Below, piece by piece: positions 1-12,384 of a stretch of 64,000 nt of DNA. The DNA lies in NCBI GenBank assembly GCA_030278955.1, contig JAOANR010000001.1:22671468-22735467 (forward strand), read 5' to 3'. The stretch comes from Hygrophila difformis. Lineage: Eukaryota > Streptophyta > Magnoliopsida > Lamiales > Acanthaceae. Numbering within the stretch: the stretch's first letter is position 1; the number at the start of each line of letters is the position of its first letter. Below the pieces are notes generated by a model. The model did no database searches and had not been told where the DNA came from. It saw nothing but the letters and a program-made list of their open reading frames with translations. The translations under genes were made by a program, and so were the position numbers.

Positions 1-342
1 ATTACTTTAACTATTCTGCACAACTCCCAATACACTTTTATTTTTCTATACAAATCCCTTACATTTTTTTAATTCTCCATATCTCAAAATAGGTACAAAT
101 AAAAATTATATAAAATACATATTCTAAAACTAGACACCTAGGCGATTCTAACAAGACCACACTTGAATATTTTTTTCTAATTAAATCATTACCATAATAT
201 TAAGTCAATGTTAAACAATAAGTAAAGTGAAAATTCGTTAAAATTTTAAACACAAATACCCACAACACTTTAACCATTAAACCCCACTACATAAATTACC
301 GTGCCCAAAAGAAACGCGTCAACTTTCGCGGGACGGAGGGAG
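1..342. repeat. MITE-like AT-rich repeat, copy 1, cut by the window edge
   Basis: This AT-rich block ends in GGGACGGAGGGAG, the usual inner end of Stowaway-like repeats. It is closely similar along its length to 11858-12384; both contain the words TATTCTGCACAAC, CACACTTGAATATTTTT and TTACCGTGCCCAAAAGAAA. Its left end lies outside the window, so full length and target duplication cannot be seen. Copy 2 has a second MITE inserted in it and this copy does not, so this copy shows the empty site. Confidence 0.7.
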
Positions 343-1527
343 TATTTGTGTTTAAGGGTGCTGCTTTAAACGGAAAAAGTTTTTGTGGCTTCAGATTTAC
401 GGTGATTTGTGCAATGCTATAAATCCCTTCGCCGCCGTCGCCGTGTGTTTCCATCTGCGGCATTTTATTTTTTGTTTGTTTGGGTATTTACTTTCATCCT
501 ATTTATATTTGTTATATGATGAAGTCTGCACATCATTTAGTTTTTTCTATGCAGGACTTAGGTTAGAACTTAGAAGCATTGAGTCTCCATAGGGCTGTTT
601 ACTTATTTACCGTTTGAAGTATACGTCGACCATTGAGTATTTTGATCCCCTAGTTGTTTCGCTTATGAAATAAAGATATTGGTTAGATTTTCACGTATTC
701 ACAGGTAGGATTCTCTTGCTCATGTGAAATTCAAGTCTGTATCAGAAATTAAATTCTATTTGCGTAGGTTTGTAGTCTGGAAATTAAATTAATTCTTTAT
801 CTCCTAGAGGTTATTCGTGGCCACATGGAATGGGTGTTCTGTTGCATTGTTTTTGCCGAGGAAACTATGAAGGTTTGAAACTTAATCTTCTTTCTTGAAT
901 GTGGTCAGCCTCTTTTCCCAAAAACGTGCAACTAGATAATTTTTCAAAAGAATGTGTATATAATTTTAGATAATTTAAAAATCTCCTTTTTTTTTATGGA
1001 GACATTTAATAGGGGATGAAGAAGGTAAAGATATTGTTGAATAGTGAAGATATTTGCTTTTGGATGTTGTGGCAATTGTAATGAAATCCTTTGTGTTTGT
1101 TAGTTGAATTTGGTGTGGATGATATTCTGTGTCTTGTTGATTGTTGATGTTTATTTGATCTTGATGAGATGAAACTTTGTGGATTTATTTATTTTAATTA
1201 TGTTATGCCTGGTATAATTTATCGGTGGAATTCTTAGATTAATTGCTGTAGGATACAAGAAATGTGGGAACTAATGCTTTTGTAGAACTAACTAGTGCTT
1301 CCAATTGGAAGATGGGTTTTGCCAATTAATCTTCCTTTATATATTTGTCTTTTTAGTGCATTAAAAGTCTTATGTTTACCAACTTTATCCAGATTCTGAG
1401 GAAAAACATGGTAATTGTTGAAAATGATGAATGCAATGCTTTTGAATGATGTATGTACTCATTTTAGGGGATAAATTCCTCGGGGTCAGGTTACTCATCG
1501 TCAAGGTATCCCTTTGTTGGAATCACA
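343..1527 (+). promoter_or_regulatory. Promoter and 5' leader region of the RRP4 gene
   Basis: A TATA-like TATAAAT lies at 418-424, followed by a GCCGCC-rich stretch that would be the start of the transcript. About 1.1 kb then separates it from the first coding ATG at 1528. This length suggests at least one 5'-UTR intron; a pyrimidine-rich tract ending in TTTTAG near 1470 is a possible acceptor. The short open frames here have no protein-like character. The assignment is inference from position and motifs only. Confidence 0.4.
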
Positions 1528-3978
1528 ATGAGAGGCTTGCAGTTGTCACTAAACAAGGGTCAGAAATTGAGACTCGAAAGAGCCTTGGAGCAGTTGGAAT
1601 CTCTATCCTCCAAGGCAAACTCCGATGCCTCCGTCACTGTTGCTGATGACATACCTGTCAACTACGAAGATGCAATACTCAAGTATCTCTTTTGAAATTC
1701 TAAAATTTCTGTTTTTTTTTTAAAATTTTATTTTATTTTATTCTTTTTTGGAAAGAAAATTGTTTTATATTAACTTGATTGGGCTGAAGGGGCCATGGGA
1801 CAGCAGAGATGGATGGTCGTGTGGTTGCAACCCTTTGTGGGGTGGTGGAGCGCGTTAATAAGCTTGTATATGTTCGTTCTTTGAGGGCTAGGTTTGTTAA
1901 TCACTTTTCAAGAATTTTTTTAAACTAAGAAAAAAAAGGAAAATTATCACATCACCAGAATGTTTACTCGTTTTGCTTAAGTATAGGTACAAGCCTGAGA
2001 TTGGTGATATTATCATCGGACGAGTTCTTGAGGTGAAAGATTCTTAAATTTGTTGTTTGATTCGGAATATTTTTGTTTACTGAATGAGTATGAGGTGTCT
2101 TATGTCCTCTAAGAATTGCATCAGTATATTATTTTGATAAATTAAAAATTGAAATTTTCATAATTGGTTAATACGGAGTAGTATTTTTCTATTTATCGAA
2201 ATATTTGAATTTGGAAGTTCTGTGAATCACCAATTTTGTTCGCCCCTTGTAATGGGTATATTATGTGTAAAGATATCTTCTCACTGGTAATGAGGGAAGT
2301 GAAAGTATTTTGTTCTGGTGTCCCTGTCAAGGTTGCACCAAAGCGCTGGAGGTTGGAAATCAACTTCAGCCAGGATGCGGTGTTGATGCTTTCTTCTATG
2401 AACTTACCAGATGGCATCCAGGTATCTTCTGTTCTTGTATTCTCAAATAAGTATCCTGTTGGAAGTATGAGAACATGAGCGAGAGGTGAAGGTTATGGAT
2501 GGTTTGAATCCATGATGCTATTGCTCTTAAAGCAAGTTAAAGATTTAATTGAATTTTTTTTTTAGTATGATGATATATAAACTATCTCAGTCTATTCCAT
2601 GAATGTTGAAATTAAATTGAATTTGCTATCCAATTAATGTAGTTTGTTGTTGTCTTTACACCAATAAAACTTGTGGATTTCCTCAAATGCTTGTTTATTA
2701 GATCCTTAGGCTATATAAGTGGCCTACCTGCATTATTTAATGTACAATCTTCATCAAGTGGCTCTACTACCCCTATCTTTCTCTCTGCTTGTGTCTTGAA
2801 AGCTGCATGTTGCAGTTGTTGGAAAATGGTCCTCTCTGGCTCTACCTACTCTGTTGTCTATTATTGTTCACTATATTATTTGCTGACATATTAACAAACA
2901 TACATAGTAAATAATATCATGGTGTTACTAAAGTTATTGATCCGTACTTGTTACCTATGTAAACTTTTGGTTTAAAGTGTGAAATGGCCATGAATTTAAA
3001 GTGATGACTTGATTTGATGTTATGCTTTTCAGAGACGGAGAACTGCTGTTGATGAACTCAACATGCGCAGCATATTTGAAGAAAATGATGTTATTTGTGT
3101 ACGATTCTTGATTTTTCTTTCATTATTGCTTTGATCTGGATTAATTCTCTTCCCATTCATCTCCAGTTTTCAGAGTGAAGGATGTACTTCAAATTCATAG
3201 ATTTGTATTTTCTCGTTCTCTTGTATGATCCTAATAGAACACACTCTTTTATTCAGGCTGAAGTTCGTGGTTTCCAGCATGATGGCTGCCTGCATTTGCA
3301 AGCAAGAAGCCAGAAGTATGGTAAGGTGTGTTTTTATTCTGGCTGAGCGATTGATTGATGTAAAATATATTCAGCGGGTATTGTAAAGCTCTAGGCATTG
3401 TTTGTTCTGATAAATTATCATATCCACGTGCAATACTGCTGCTTCTGGAAAAATAAAGAAATTATTCTCATATTAATCTAAACTAGTTTATTTGTCGTCT
3501 CGTGTTTGTGTCGTTACAGCTGAAAAAAGGCCAGCTGCTGACAATCCCACCTTATCTTGTGAAAAAACGTAAGCAGCATTTCCACTACCTAGACCAATTT
3601 GGAATCGATCTCATCCTGGGCTGTAATGGATTTGTTTGGGTCGGAGAACACGTTGAAGTGAAAGATGGCATGGTGATAGATGAATTGCCAAGCAAATCCC
3701 TACAACAAAATGAGACTCCTTGGAGTACAACAAGCAATGAACAATCAGAAGAGGTAGCACAAACACCACTTACCACTAGGGAGGACATATGTAGGGCAGC
3801 CAATGCCATACGCGTACTATCGACGCTAGGCTTCACGATCACAATAGAAGTTATAACAGAACTAATTGATCTGAGTCTCTCTTCAAATGTTGACATACAA
3901 GAGATGCTTGGTGCGGAGTTTTATGTTGTAGTTGCTGAGAAAGAAGTTGAACGACGAAGTTCAACAAGACGGAGGTGA
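1528..3978 (+). CDS. RRP4: Exosome complex component RRP4 (S1/KH RNA-binding cap subunit), seven exons
   Basis: The exons are 1528-1682, 1790-1891, 1987-2032, 2332-2421, 3033-3098, 3257-3325 and 3520-3978. All introns are GT-AG, and the exons sum to 987 nt (328 aa), close to the usual plant RRP4 length. The N-terminal domain reads through GHGTAEMDG. An S1 domain follows at about residues 85-160 (GDIIIGRVLEV, then RWRLEINF), and a KH-type domain begins near residue 177 with the GxNG motif as GCNG. The tail is basic (RRSSTRRR). RRP4 is one of three RNA-binding cap subunits of the nuclear and cytoplasmic exosome, which processes rRNA and degrades RNA 3'-5'. The start was chosen because MRGLQLSLNKGQKLRLERAL matches the conserved plant N-terminus. 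No frameshift or missing motif was seen, so the gene looks functional. Confidence 0.95.
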
Positions 3979-4946
3979 TATTTTTATCGTTCTAAACATG
4001 TTTTAGTACCGAGGCTGGCATTTGTTGTCTTCTGGAAATTTTGTCTTCGAATTGTTAAAATGCTGTAAGAGAATCTGTTGGTATGATATCTGAGAACATC
4101 TTGTGCTATCTGAGAACATCTTGATTACTAAATTGCATTACTAAATAATACTACTGTTCATAGCTGATGATATCAGGGAAAGAGGAGGAGGGAGATATCA
4201 TATCAAGAAGATCAAAGGTTGGTGTTTGTTCATTGACAGAGATGATGCACAGCTACTGCCACTGCTTATTAATTGGAATAATCCTGATTTCAGGTATCTT
4301 GGATCTGTCTGTCCATTGGGTTGAGAAAGATTCTTTCGTAGTATATTTGTGCAGGTATTGTAATATTGGCAATTTGGCATTACATAGTGGGGGTGGGGCT
4401 GTTCAGTGGGCACCAAAGAGTGTGCTTTGGTTACAACCAACTCCCACTTCCTTGATTTTGGATTTTTTTTTTTCACCGTGTCCACAAAGCAAGTTAATTC
4501 TTCCCAGTCATGTGCTCCACTTTTTAAGCGCACTCCACTTTTCTTCCCAGTCACCGGATATCAGATTGCCCTGCTCGATCTGGGTGAAAGGTGAACAATG
4601 CTTTTTTGTAAGCCAACTGGACCTGCAAATAATACAAGTAATTCATGATCTAAATCAAAATGATGCCTGCAATAGAGTTTTGCCAAAGCTGAAAACTACG
4701 CAACATATGAAAAACAAAATAACAAAATTCTTAAGGAAAAATTCTTCCAATACCACAATATACATACAATTTTTAACCTTGATTTGATCCATGAAAGGGA
4801 GAACCTTTAGAAGAGGAGGTAAGTAAATTCATTATGCAAGAAACCATGTATAGCCTAAAACAAGTGGCAACAAAAGGGGTGGAATGAAAATACAGTTGAT
4901 AATTCTTTTCAATATGCAGTTGCAACATCAAACATGTGAAACCAAC
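3979..4946. other. RRP4 3' region and intergenic DNA
   Basis: This stretch holds the presumed RRP4 3' UTR. The duplicated words TATCTGAGAACATCTTG occur twice near 4085-4122. A 206-codon open frame on + and a 118-codon frame on - overlap here, but neither has recognisable composition or motifs. I see no gene. Confidence 0.4.
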
Positions 4947-5099
4947 CTGTTGAGGAAGTGGATCCGGCCAACCATTGACATTTATCCCAAGCATATGTAA
5001 CAGTGAAGCCATATTGATCTGGCATGTAATTTCTAGTTTCTTGAGCTCATTCCTAACTTCAGTACGAATTCCCTCCTTCATGTTCATATTTTCCTCATC
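4947..5099 (-). other. Exon-like open segment of unknown gene
   Basis: On the minus strand a pyrimidine-rich TTTTTAG acceptor precedes 5099 and a CAG|GTTGGT donor follows 4947. The segment between is exactly 51 codons, open, and phase 0 at both ends. It encodes an acidic/basic helical stretch (EVRNELKKLE, then ASLLHMLGINV and WPDPLPQQ). I do not recognise the family. Flanking exons were not found: upstream is a Copia relic and downstream nothing reads as coding. It may be one exon of a real gene whose other exons I missed, or a leftover of a dead one. Confidence 0.35.
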
Positions 5100-5239
5100 C
5101 TAAAAAGCAAGATTCACTCAATGAGTATGAGACCTCAATAGCAAAACACAAACACGAACAACGAGATGCTTCAATTGATATTCAGAGACTAACATATAAT
5201 GGGGTGACCTATTGAAGGGGAAGGTAAACCAGTAAATCC

Positions 5240-5480
5240 GATATACTACAAAAGTATTGTTGGTTGCCTTCGATAACTACCGTGTACTCGCCCATACATT
5301 TTTTATGGCGTTGAGTTGGTTAGTCGATACATGGAGAATCCTATGACGTCTGATCACTTTAAAGCAGCACAGAGAATTCTGAAGTACATAAAAGGAACAA
5401 TTGATCATGGATTACTATACTGAAGTCATGGAGATGCAAAGCTTACTGGGTTTAGTGACAACGAAGGTAAAGTGAGAAGT
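5240..5480 (+). pseudogene. Ty1/copia polyprotein relic (RT end / RNase H start)
   Basis: In one frame the sequence reads YGVELVSRYMENP, then HFKAAQRILKYIKGTIDHGL, then a stop, then GDAKLTGFSDN. This is the order and wording of the Copia RT-RNase H junction. Only about 80 codons remain, with a stop inside, and no LTR is visible nearby. A 35-bp word containing GGTAAAGTGAGAAGTCATAG occurs at about 5464-5498 and again at 5532-5566, so the tail is locally duplicated. Confidence 0.8.
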
Positions 5481-5988
5481 CATAGCACACACACCACTTA
5501 CAGGCCACTTAAAGTGAGATGCAAATTCTGAAGGTAAAGTGAGAAGTCATAGCGCACACACCACTTACCACTTACCACTATGGTAATTGAATCCATGATG
5601 CTATATGTCCTTTAATTATTTACCTTTTTGGGTCATTTCTTTGTTTTTAAACTTTCACTGAAATCATCCTTTAATACTTAAACACCCCACAAGAAAATCT
5701 ATACTTAATTACCTTTGGAAAGATGAGCAGTAGAAATTGAAGTATTCACTGCAAATGACTGTCCCTATACAAATCATTATACGATTAATGAATTTTAAAA
5801 AATTTCAAATTAATGCCCAATTACACATCAAAAATATTTTTATTTTTTCAGTACAACCCTTATTTTCTGTCTTCAATTTTAAGGCAAATTTCTTTTTCCA
5901 AGCGTATCTTAAGCTTTTACTATTTTTATTTTTAATTTTTTTCCGCAATTTCTAATTTTAAATCAATTATTATATGACTCATTATATA

Positions 5989-6168
5989 GGGGATGAGTAC
6001 TTAGCCCAAGTAGTTAAGTCCCTCGACTTCTAACCGAATGTTGGAGGTTCGATTCCCCATCGGCCCCCTATCCCTCCCTTTTATTCCCCTTTGTAATTTG
6101 TGTGGCATGGGCTCTCACCACCCTTTTTCCTAGCCTGTATAAGCTGTTCAGCAAAATATATATATATA
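5989..6168 (+). mobile_element. tRNA-derived SINE with 18-bp target site duplication
   Basis: The head contains an A-box-like TAGCCCAAGTAGTTAAG and a perfect B box GGTTCGATTCC, as in tRNA-derived SINEs. A pyrimidine-rich body follows, and the 3' end is an AT-dinucleotide tail. It is flanked by the direct repeat TATATGACTCATTATATA at 5971-5988 and 6169-6186, which marks a retroposition event. Length is about 180 bp, normal for plant SINEs. The B box and target duplication are seen directly; family membership is inference. Confidence 0.88.
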
Positions 6169-6559
6169 TATATGACTCATTATATAAGTAAATTAAATTT
6201 CTAAATTTACCTTTTCTTTTAATATAATATATACAGTAACCCTTAAAATTAAATGAAAATCATATTGAATTTGAGAGTGTGTACATTACACATATATAAA
6301 GACAAGCATGCACGGTACCCTTGCTTGTGTTTACATATACACATGCATAACATAAATGATGTGATCTGTTATACATGTGATTGATGTATATGAATCATGA
6401 ATTATTACAGTGAAGAAGGGGAGCTGGGAAGAAATGCATTGAACTCCTGTAGATGTTCCATTCAATGATAGAAGTACATCATAAATTATAATACATATAT
6501 ACACATTTGGAGATTGTAAACTGAATGTCAAAACTTCATTATTATTCTACTGAAGAATG

Positions 6560-6622
6560 TTAGTTAGAGCCAGACATCATGAGAATGTCTTGAAGGTATT
6601 GTGACCATGAGAAATTGGCCTC
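6560..6622 (-). other. Possible terminal-exon remnant, unknown family
   Basis: On the minus strand an acceptor-like GGGGTAG precedes an open segment reading ANFSWSQYLQDILMMSGSN and then a TAA stop. It has the look of a real C-terminus (aromatic and hydrophobic, Ser-rich end). It is only about 20 codons and no upstream exon was identified, so chance is possible. Confidence 0.2.
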
Positions 6623-6792
6623 CTACCCCAGCGGGGAGCGGATTAGATACAAGAGAATGGAGGCACACACAGTACCAATTTATGAAATTGCTATTTTGAG
6701 CTAATTATTTATTTGTTTTGTTTATATATCTTTTAACCAATCAACTTTTGTAGTGACACTACCATCATTAATTCTAACGTAGCTTCCCTCAT

Positions 6793-6793
<1 letters not shown>

Positions 6794-6829
<36 letters not shown>
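6794..6829. repeat. Poly-T tract (36 nt)
   Basis: This is an uninterrupted run of T. It may be the tail of a minus-strand retroposon, but no second end or target duplication was found. An A-rich stretch follows at about 6892-6921. Confidence 0.6.
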
Positions 6830-6830
<1 letters not shown>

Positions 6831-7757
6831 TATTTTGACTATCATCTTCAATTCCACCCTAATTTCCATCACCTTTTGGTGATAACACACACAAAAAAAA
6901 AAATAATAAAAAATAAAAAATACAGACCTGCCACCAGATACTTGTTTAGAAACATGATCAGTTGATCACTAAAATGGGTACACATTATTTCTAGAAGTAT
7001 TTCATTCAGAATATTTATTTACAATTAACAACTAATAACCACTATTTCTAAGATCTCTAATGACTTTAAAAATGAAATGTAAATCATACACAAAATACAC
7101 AGCAACACAGAACGAGTGAGGCGAAGAGGAAATGATAAAGTACATAAGTAGAAATCAAGTAAACAATGTACTGATGTTATCCTCCTTGGTGTAGGCACAA
7201 GTACCTACTCAGAGCAACAGAAACACATTGTTAGGTGTCCAGAACTAAAACTGCCACAAACCTGTAATAACACCACAATCAAAGCGGAAAAAACAAATTA
7301 AAGACAATACTTACAAGTCGTGTTTAAATGAGGCGGCAGCAAAGGAGGTTAGAATTCCACATACACCAAGGGAAATGATGAGACTACTCACCCAAGCACA
7401 TATGTTTTCGTCACAGGCTATTAGTTGTGAGTTTTAACAACCTGCACTGTAACTTTTCACAATTACTACAAAAGCGAATGGTACAATAATGTTATATGTG
7501 AACATCAAAGTTGTCACTCATTATTTATATTGAAGATATAATTTTTTGTAATGATACAGTAGAAATAATTGTCGTCAACGAAGTTTATTATCACAAAATT
7601 GACTATCATTGGTGACAATTTAGTATTAACATTATACTTCATATTTTCTTTGGTTGACTTGGGTACCGGGATTGAAACTATTTTACGTTTACATAATCAT
7701 AAACTTACCAAGATAATACCTCCATGTTATCCATCCTCGTCTGGCATAAATAAAGAA

Positions 7758-10006
7758 CTACTTCTGACTTTTTGCTTTCTCGGATTTGTTCGGTTCCTTC
7801 ATTTTCTTTCCCTTTTCTTTCAAAGAAATCCATGAGTAGTCATGAGGCATTGAGAATGGATCTTCACTATCATCAGTCTTGTTGCTTGAGCCCAAACGTT
7901 GATATGAAGATTTTACCCATTGCATCCAAGATGAGTTTGAAGGAGTATTAGCAGGGCATTTTTCGTCATTATCATTTTCCAATGAAGTTGGGCTCGATGG
8001 GGGCGTTGAAAACTCGTCTAATGGCTGTAACTCATTGAATTTTGTGAATGTCACTATCACCCTAACAGTAGGAACTACAGGAAAAGCAACCTGGAAGTAG
8101 CAAAAGAGAGAGTAATGAAAGGGAGATGACATCATAGATCCTGTATATTCAAAGCTCATATAAAGCTACCATAGAAAAAACTGAGTCAGACATACTGCCT
8201 GCTTTGACAATGTTATTTTCGGGACATACAAATTTCATTATATGTAAGATGTTTGAGCCAATCTGCAGTAACCAATCGAGCAAATAATTTTAGGTGCTAG
8301 GATAAATGGAAAGTGGACTCTACGATGCAGATATTTCATCAACAGAAGTGCCTTCCATAAACTGTGCACATTAATTCAGTGAAGTAAGGGAAGAATACCT
8401 TGACAGGGAAGGTTTCCTTTGGCAGTTTTGTACTCAATAGCTCCCTTAATCTCTGTACCGCTTTAACTTTGTTTGCTAAAATGTCAAGCAACGGAAAGAG
8501 TTCTTCTACCCGTAAAGGAAAATCTGGAGAAAGCCAAAGAACAGGCACTATATTCTTGCGCCCATTCTGTTGACCTCCATCCCTTTGTTGTCCACTGTCA
8601 ATATTTGTTGAAGAACATGCTTTAGAGTCTTGCCCTTTTCGATAATCATCCCGTTTATGCACCACGTCTGCAGAGTGTCGGCCTGATTTACTTTGACTTA
8701 CAGTAGAGTTCTGTGGAAGATCACTAACTTTTTCATACTTAATTGAAGAACTTCTTGTTGGAGCAACCCTTTTCTCATTATTTTCTTGTTTACTGTGCCT
8801 TCGCCTCCATCGATTTATCCATCTTTTCTTATCCTGCTTAGATTCTTCACTTTTACGATTATTCATCCCCTCAATAGGAATGTCTCTTTGTTCATAACAG
8901 CCATCACTGTGTCCTATAATGGCATCACAGTTCTCATTGATTGTATCTGCTGAATTCATCATATGAACAGCATCAAGTTTTTTTTTCTCTTCCTCTGTCA
9001 AAATCTCATCAAGCTCCTTATCAATTTCCTTTTCATTGCAAGACTTTTTGGATTCATCCTCAATCATGCCCCCTGGCACCCTTCTTGATATGAAGCTCAC
9101 AACCACGTTATGCATATCATAAACTTTAGCTTTCCAAGTACCAACCATTTCTGTTTTCTCCTGCTTCCTCCATGTCAGTTGAGGCAAAAGAACTGCTTCA
9201 GTAACACGAAGGCCGGGCCTGAATATATTCATCTGGGACATTCTAGTCAATTGTTGCTGCACTTCTGTATCTGTTGGTGGATCATCAGGATCAGTTAAGC
9301 CAGTCCTTACCAACTTTTTTTTGTGAGAAACCTTGCAAAGTGATCCTGGAGGAACTTCACCATTTTCCGAACCTTCACCAAAAAACAGAACACTCTGGTG
9401 AGAACGCTTGATTCTGAAGTTATCAAAGCCAGCCAAAGTCAAATCTGCTCGCAAATTAGGACCCCTCTTCCAGATTTTGTATGTATCTGATGGGGCTATT
9501 CTTGATATGAATGGAATAGCTGAACTCTCGAAATGGAATGTGATTTCCATATAAAAGTCCCTCATCCGTCTCAATGTCCCAATCAATCGAGGCAACCTTC
9601 TACGCCATTTAGCCCAACCCAATGGAGGGGCATGCCTGATTATGAGTTTTGCAATCCCTTCTTCCCTATTACATATTGCTTCCTGTAGCGCAGTCCATCC
9701 CTGTTCATTATGCAACCCGCTCTGTGCCCCTGCAAGCATGAGCATCTCCGCAGCAGTTACATCGCTCAGTTTAATAGCCAAATGAAGGGGAGTGTCTTGA
9801 TTTGGGACATCACGCCGATCTATTACAGCTGCTCTAGCATCAGCCTTAGCCTCTTCTGCTAAAGAAATTGATTCTGTATTAATCTCTAATGGATCACAGA
9901 GTTTGGGAAGGCCGTCTATAATTGTTCTGAAGCCATCATAATCCTTCAAAATTATGGCTTTATGAACAACACTATGTTCGTATTTTGACACATCAACAGC
10001 TGACAT
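7758..10006 (-). CDS. Ankyrin-repeat protein, ANKRD13 / GPCR-chaperone-like family, two exons
   Basis: Coding exons are 10006-8399 and 8090-7758 on the minus strand, joined AAG|GTATTC to TTCCAG|GTT. They give 1941 nt (646 aa). The N-terminal third has two ankyrin repeats (DTPLHLAIKLSDVTAAEMLM near residue 71, GWTALQEAI near 103). The long middle and C-terminal region matches the GPCR-chaperone-1 type domain of plant ankyrin proteins: MRDFYMEITFHFESS, then YKIWKRGPNLRADLTLAGFD, then a lysine-rich variable insert, then VLWLSPDFPLRVEELFPLLD and FPVVPTVRVIVTFTKF. Animal relatives (ANKRD13) act in ubiquitin-dependent endocytic sorting; the plant role is not established here. The start is the first Met of the open frame, just after an AG acceptor-like site. 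The coding frame is intact. Confidence 0.88.
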
Positions 10007-11640
10007 GCCTCAAGAGTATATAGCAGCTTCACAAACCAATAAAAAGCAGATCAAAACACCTCTCCCCAATAAAATACAAAGAAGAGACCTGTGGCAAGCC
10101 AACAACCAGTTACAACAACAGAAACATCCCAGTTCAAATATATAATCTCTAGAGTTCCAAGAAAAACTTTCAGAAAGTAAAATGAAATGCAAACATTCAG
10201 TTCAACAAAGCATGATAATAAATCAACTGACTCTTCGATGTTAACCGAATTCTCACCACCATGCATGAACAGGATGGTTGTGAAAAATTGTAAAGAACAA
10301 CAAAATGTAACAAACAGAATTAGAAAAAGTGATATTAAAGGAATAAATTTTACTGGTGGCAAGGAAAGGTATCATACATTCATACTACAAGCCAAGTCCC
10401 GACAAACAAGCAAAAAGTGAAGCAAAATAGGAGATTTGTTCAACATGATGCAAATATAGAACTAATTTGAATCAGTAAATCTTAATTACTTCGAACTCTG
10501 GGATTTGAATCTCAAATTGTGCCCAATAAATAAACTAATGGAATTTTAGTATGAAGAATAACTTCTTGCACAATCCTAACTCTATTAACAAGCAAAGATT
10601 AGATTATAAACCTCTCGTTGGAACCCTATCTCTAAAATCATAGTAAGATTCATCAAAGAATACATCAGAAAGAGATAGACTAATAAAAGTTGTTCCATAT
10701 CATTTATAACGCCGGTATCCCCACATTCATGATTTACTTCTAAGATTAAGGAACAATTAAATAAAAACTCTTTTCAAAAGAGAAATAAATTATTTGCAGA
10801 TGGATTACACAAGTATGTTTTACAATTAAGAAAAATATATTTTCTTTAAGGTAATAAATTGATTAGGCCACCCACCTTTTTAGCAAACACATTAAGATTT
10901 ATTGTTGCTTATCTTAAAAATTAATTTATGTTTGCCATAGATGAAAAAGAAAAACTACAACTTTAAAAGAGGGAATATGGCTACAATGCAATTAGCCTAA
11001 AGAGAAAATAAGCTAATCGTATTTCTTAATGAATATCTTTTCTGCATTTACTTGCAATTTTCCATCTATAAGAATCCCCTAATGATCGTTAAAAACTATT
11101 CAAATCACCCCCAAAGAGATTGACGCCATGAAACTGTATTGACCATATGCGCAGAAACCATCCACGGTACATTCATTATCTGGATTTTCCCACCTTTCAA
11201 CACCTACCAGAAAATTTTTGTTTTCTCAGAACAAATTTCCAAAAATTACGGATGCAATACCCAAAATTTCCGTAAGAATACAAAGGGCGAATAAGAATGC
11301 TGCAAAATTAGATTAGAAGCAAGAATCCAGAAAGCATTCCGTCAATTCCAAAAGAAACGTGCGGAAAATTGTTGATATTTACACCTCAAACATGAAACAC
11401 ACAGAGCATCGGAAACAAAATCCACAATAAACCATAGAAAATTAGAATTACCTTTGTTGAAGCAGCTGCGAAAATCCTGAAACGACTCCTGCAAAATTGA
11501 ATGAAAAATTGTTTGATACTACTAATTTTTTTGGTGCAATATCCGGCTTGATTGATTTTTGGTATTTGAATTTTGGGGTGTTGGTGGGCAAAACGCAATG
11601 CAGTGCATGTATGAATATGTTTACCCATCCGCACACGTGG
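10007..11640 (-). promoter_or_regulatory. Upstream region of the ankyrin gene: inferred 5'-UTR exon, leader intron and G-box
   Basis: On the minus strand a pyrimidine-rich leader ends in CAACAAAG|GTAATTC (donor at 11451). The sequence just before the coding ATG ends in CTCTTGAG|GCATG, so a leader intron of about 1.4 kb (roughly 10010-11451) is likely. A perfect G-box CACGTG sits at 11634-11639, upstream of the inferred exon. No protein-like frame is present. Transcript data are absent, so this is inference. Confidence 0.4.
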
Positions 11641-11857
11641 AATTGTTCGAGAATCCAAAGGGTTTCTTTAGATACCTTTTCTTTAAATAAATAAATAAAT
11701 AAGAAATTGTTATTTTAGTTTCTGCAAATTGTGGTTCATATTCTTTTTTTTAAGTTGTTCCACCAAAGTTTGCTACTTTCCATTTTTAGTGTAATTAGAT
11801 TAATATAAATTTGATTAGAATTTTACTGCTTTCTAAATCCCATTACAAATAATCGCT

Positions 11858-12384
11858 TTTACTATTCTGCACAACTTCAATACACTTTTATTTTTTTATA
11901 CTCCCTCCGTCCCACCTCAAGTGTCTTGTTACTGTTGGGCATGGGAATTAAGGTAGAGTTGGTTTGTGAGTATATGGTGGGGTCCACATAGTTGTTGGAG
12001 GGGAAAATTATTTCTATTTATAGAAAGAAGACATTTGTAATGGGACATACAAAAATAGTAAGTAGGACATTTGGAATGGGACAGAGGGAGTACAAAATTC
12101 GTTGCATTTCTTTTATTCTTCTTATTTCAAAATGGGTACAAATAAAAATAATACAAAATATATATTCTAAAACTAGATGACTAGACGATTCTAGCGATAC
12201 CACACTTGAATATTTTTCTCTAATTAAATCAATACAATAATATTAAGTCAAAATTAAATAATAAATAAAGTCAAAATTCATTAAAGTTTAAACACAAATA
12301 CCAACATCACTTTAACCACTAAATCATACCATCTAAATTACCGTGCCCAAAAGAAATGAGCCACAATTTGCGGGACGGAGGGAG
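11858..12384. repeat. MITE-like AT-rich repeat, copy 2, interrupted by a nested MITE
   Basis: It is similar along its length to 1-342 and ends in the same GGGACGGAGGGAG. The match breaks at 11901-12090, where a separate Stowaway-like element has inserted. The left end does not carry a clear matching inverted repeat, so its class is uncertain. Confidence 0.7.
11901..12090. mobile_element. Stowaway-type MITE (190 bp) with TA target duplication
   Basis: The ends are CTCCCTCCGTCCCA and TGGGACAGAGGGAG, inverted repeats with one mismatch, flanked on both sides by TA (11899-11900 and 12091-12092). The related unoccupied repeat at 1-342 reads CTATACAAA at the same place, with a single TA. Insertion into TA is therefore shown by comparison within the window. 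It encodes no protein and would need a Tc1/mariner transposase in trans. Confidence 0.92.

Noticed and set aside
4167..4787. 206-codon frame after RRP4
   Set aside because: Codon composition is random, there is no family resemblance, and an opposing 118-codon frame overlaps. Probably 3' UTR or intergenic DNA.
5989..6168. A tRNA gene suggested by A- and B-box-like motifs
   Set aside because: No cloverleaf or acceptor stem can be formed, and the flanking 18-bp duplication with AT tail identifies a SINE.
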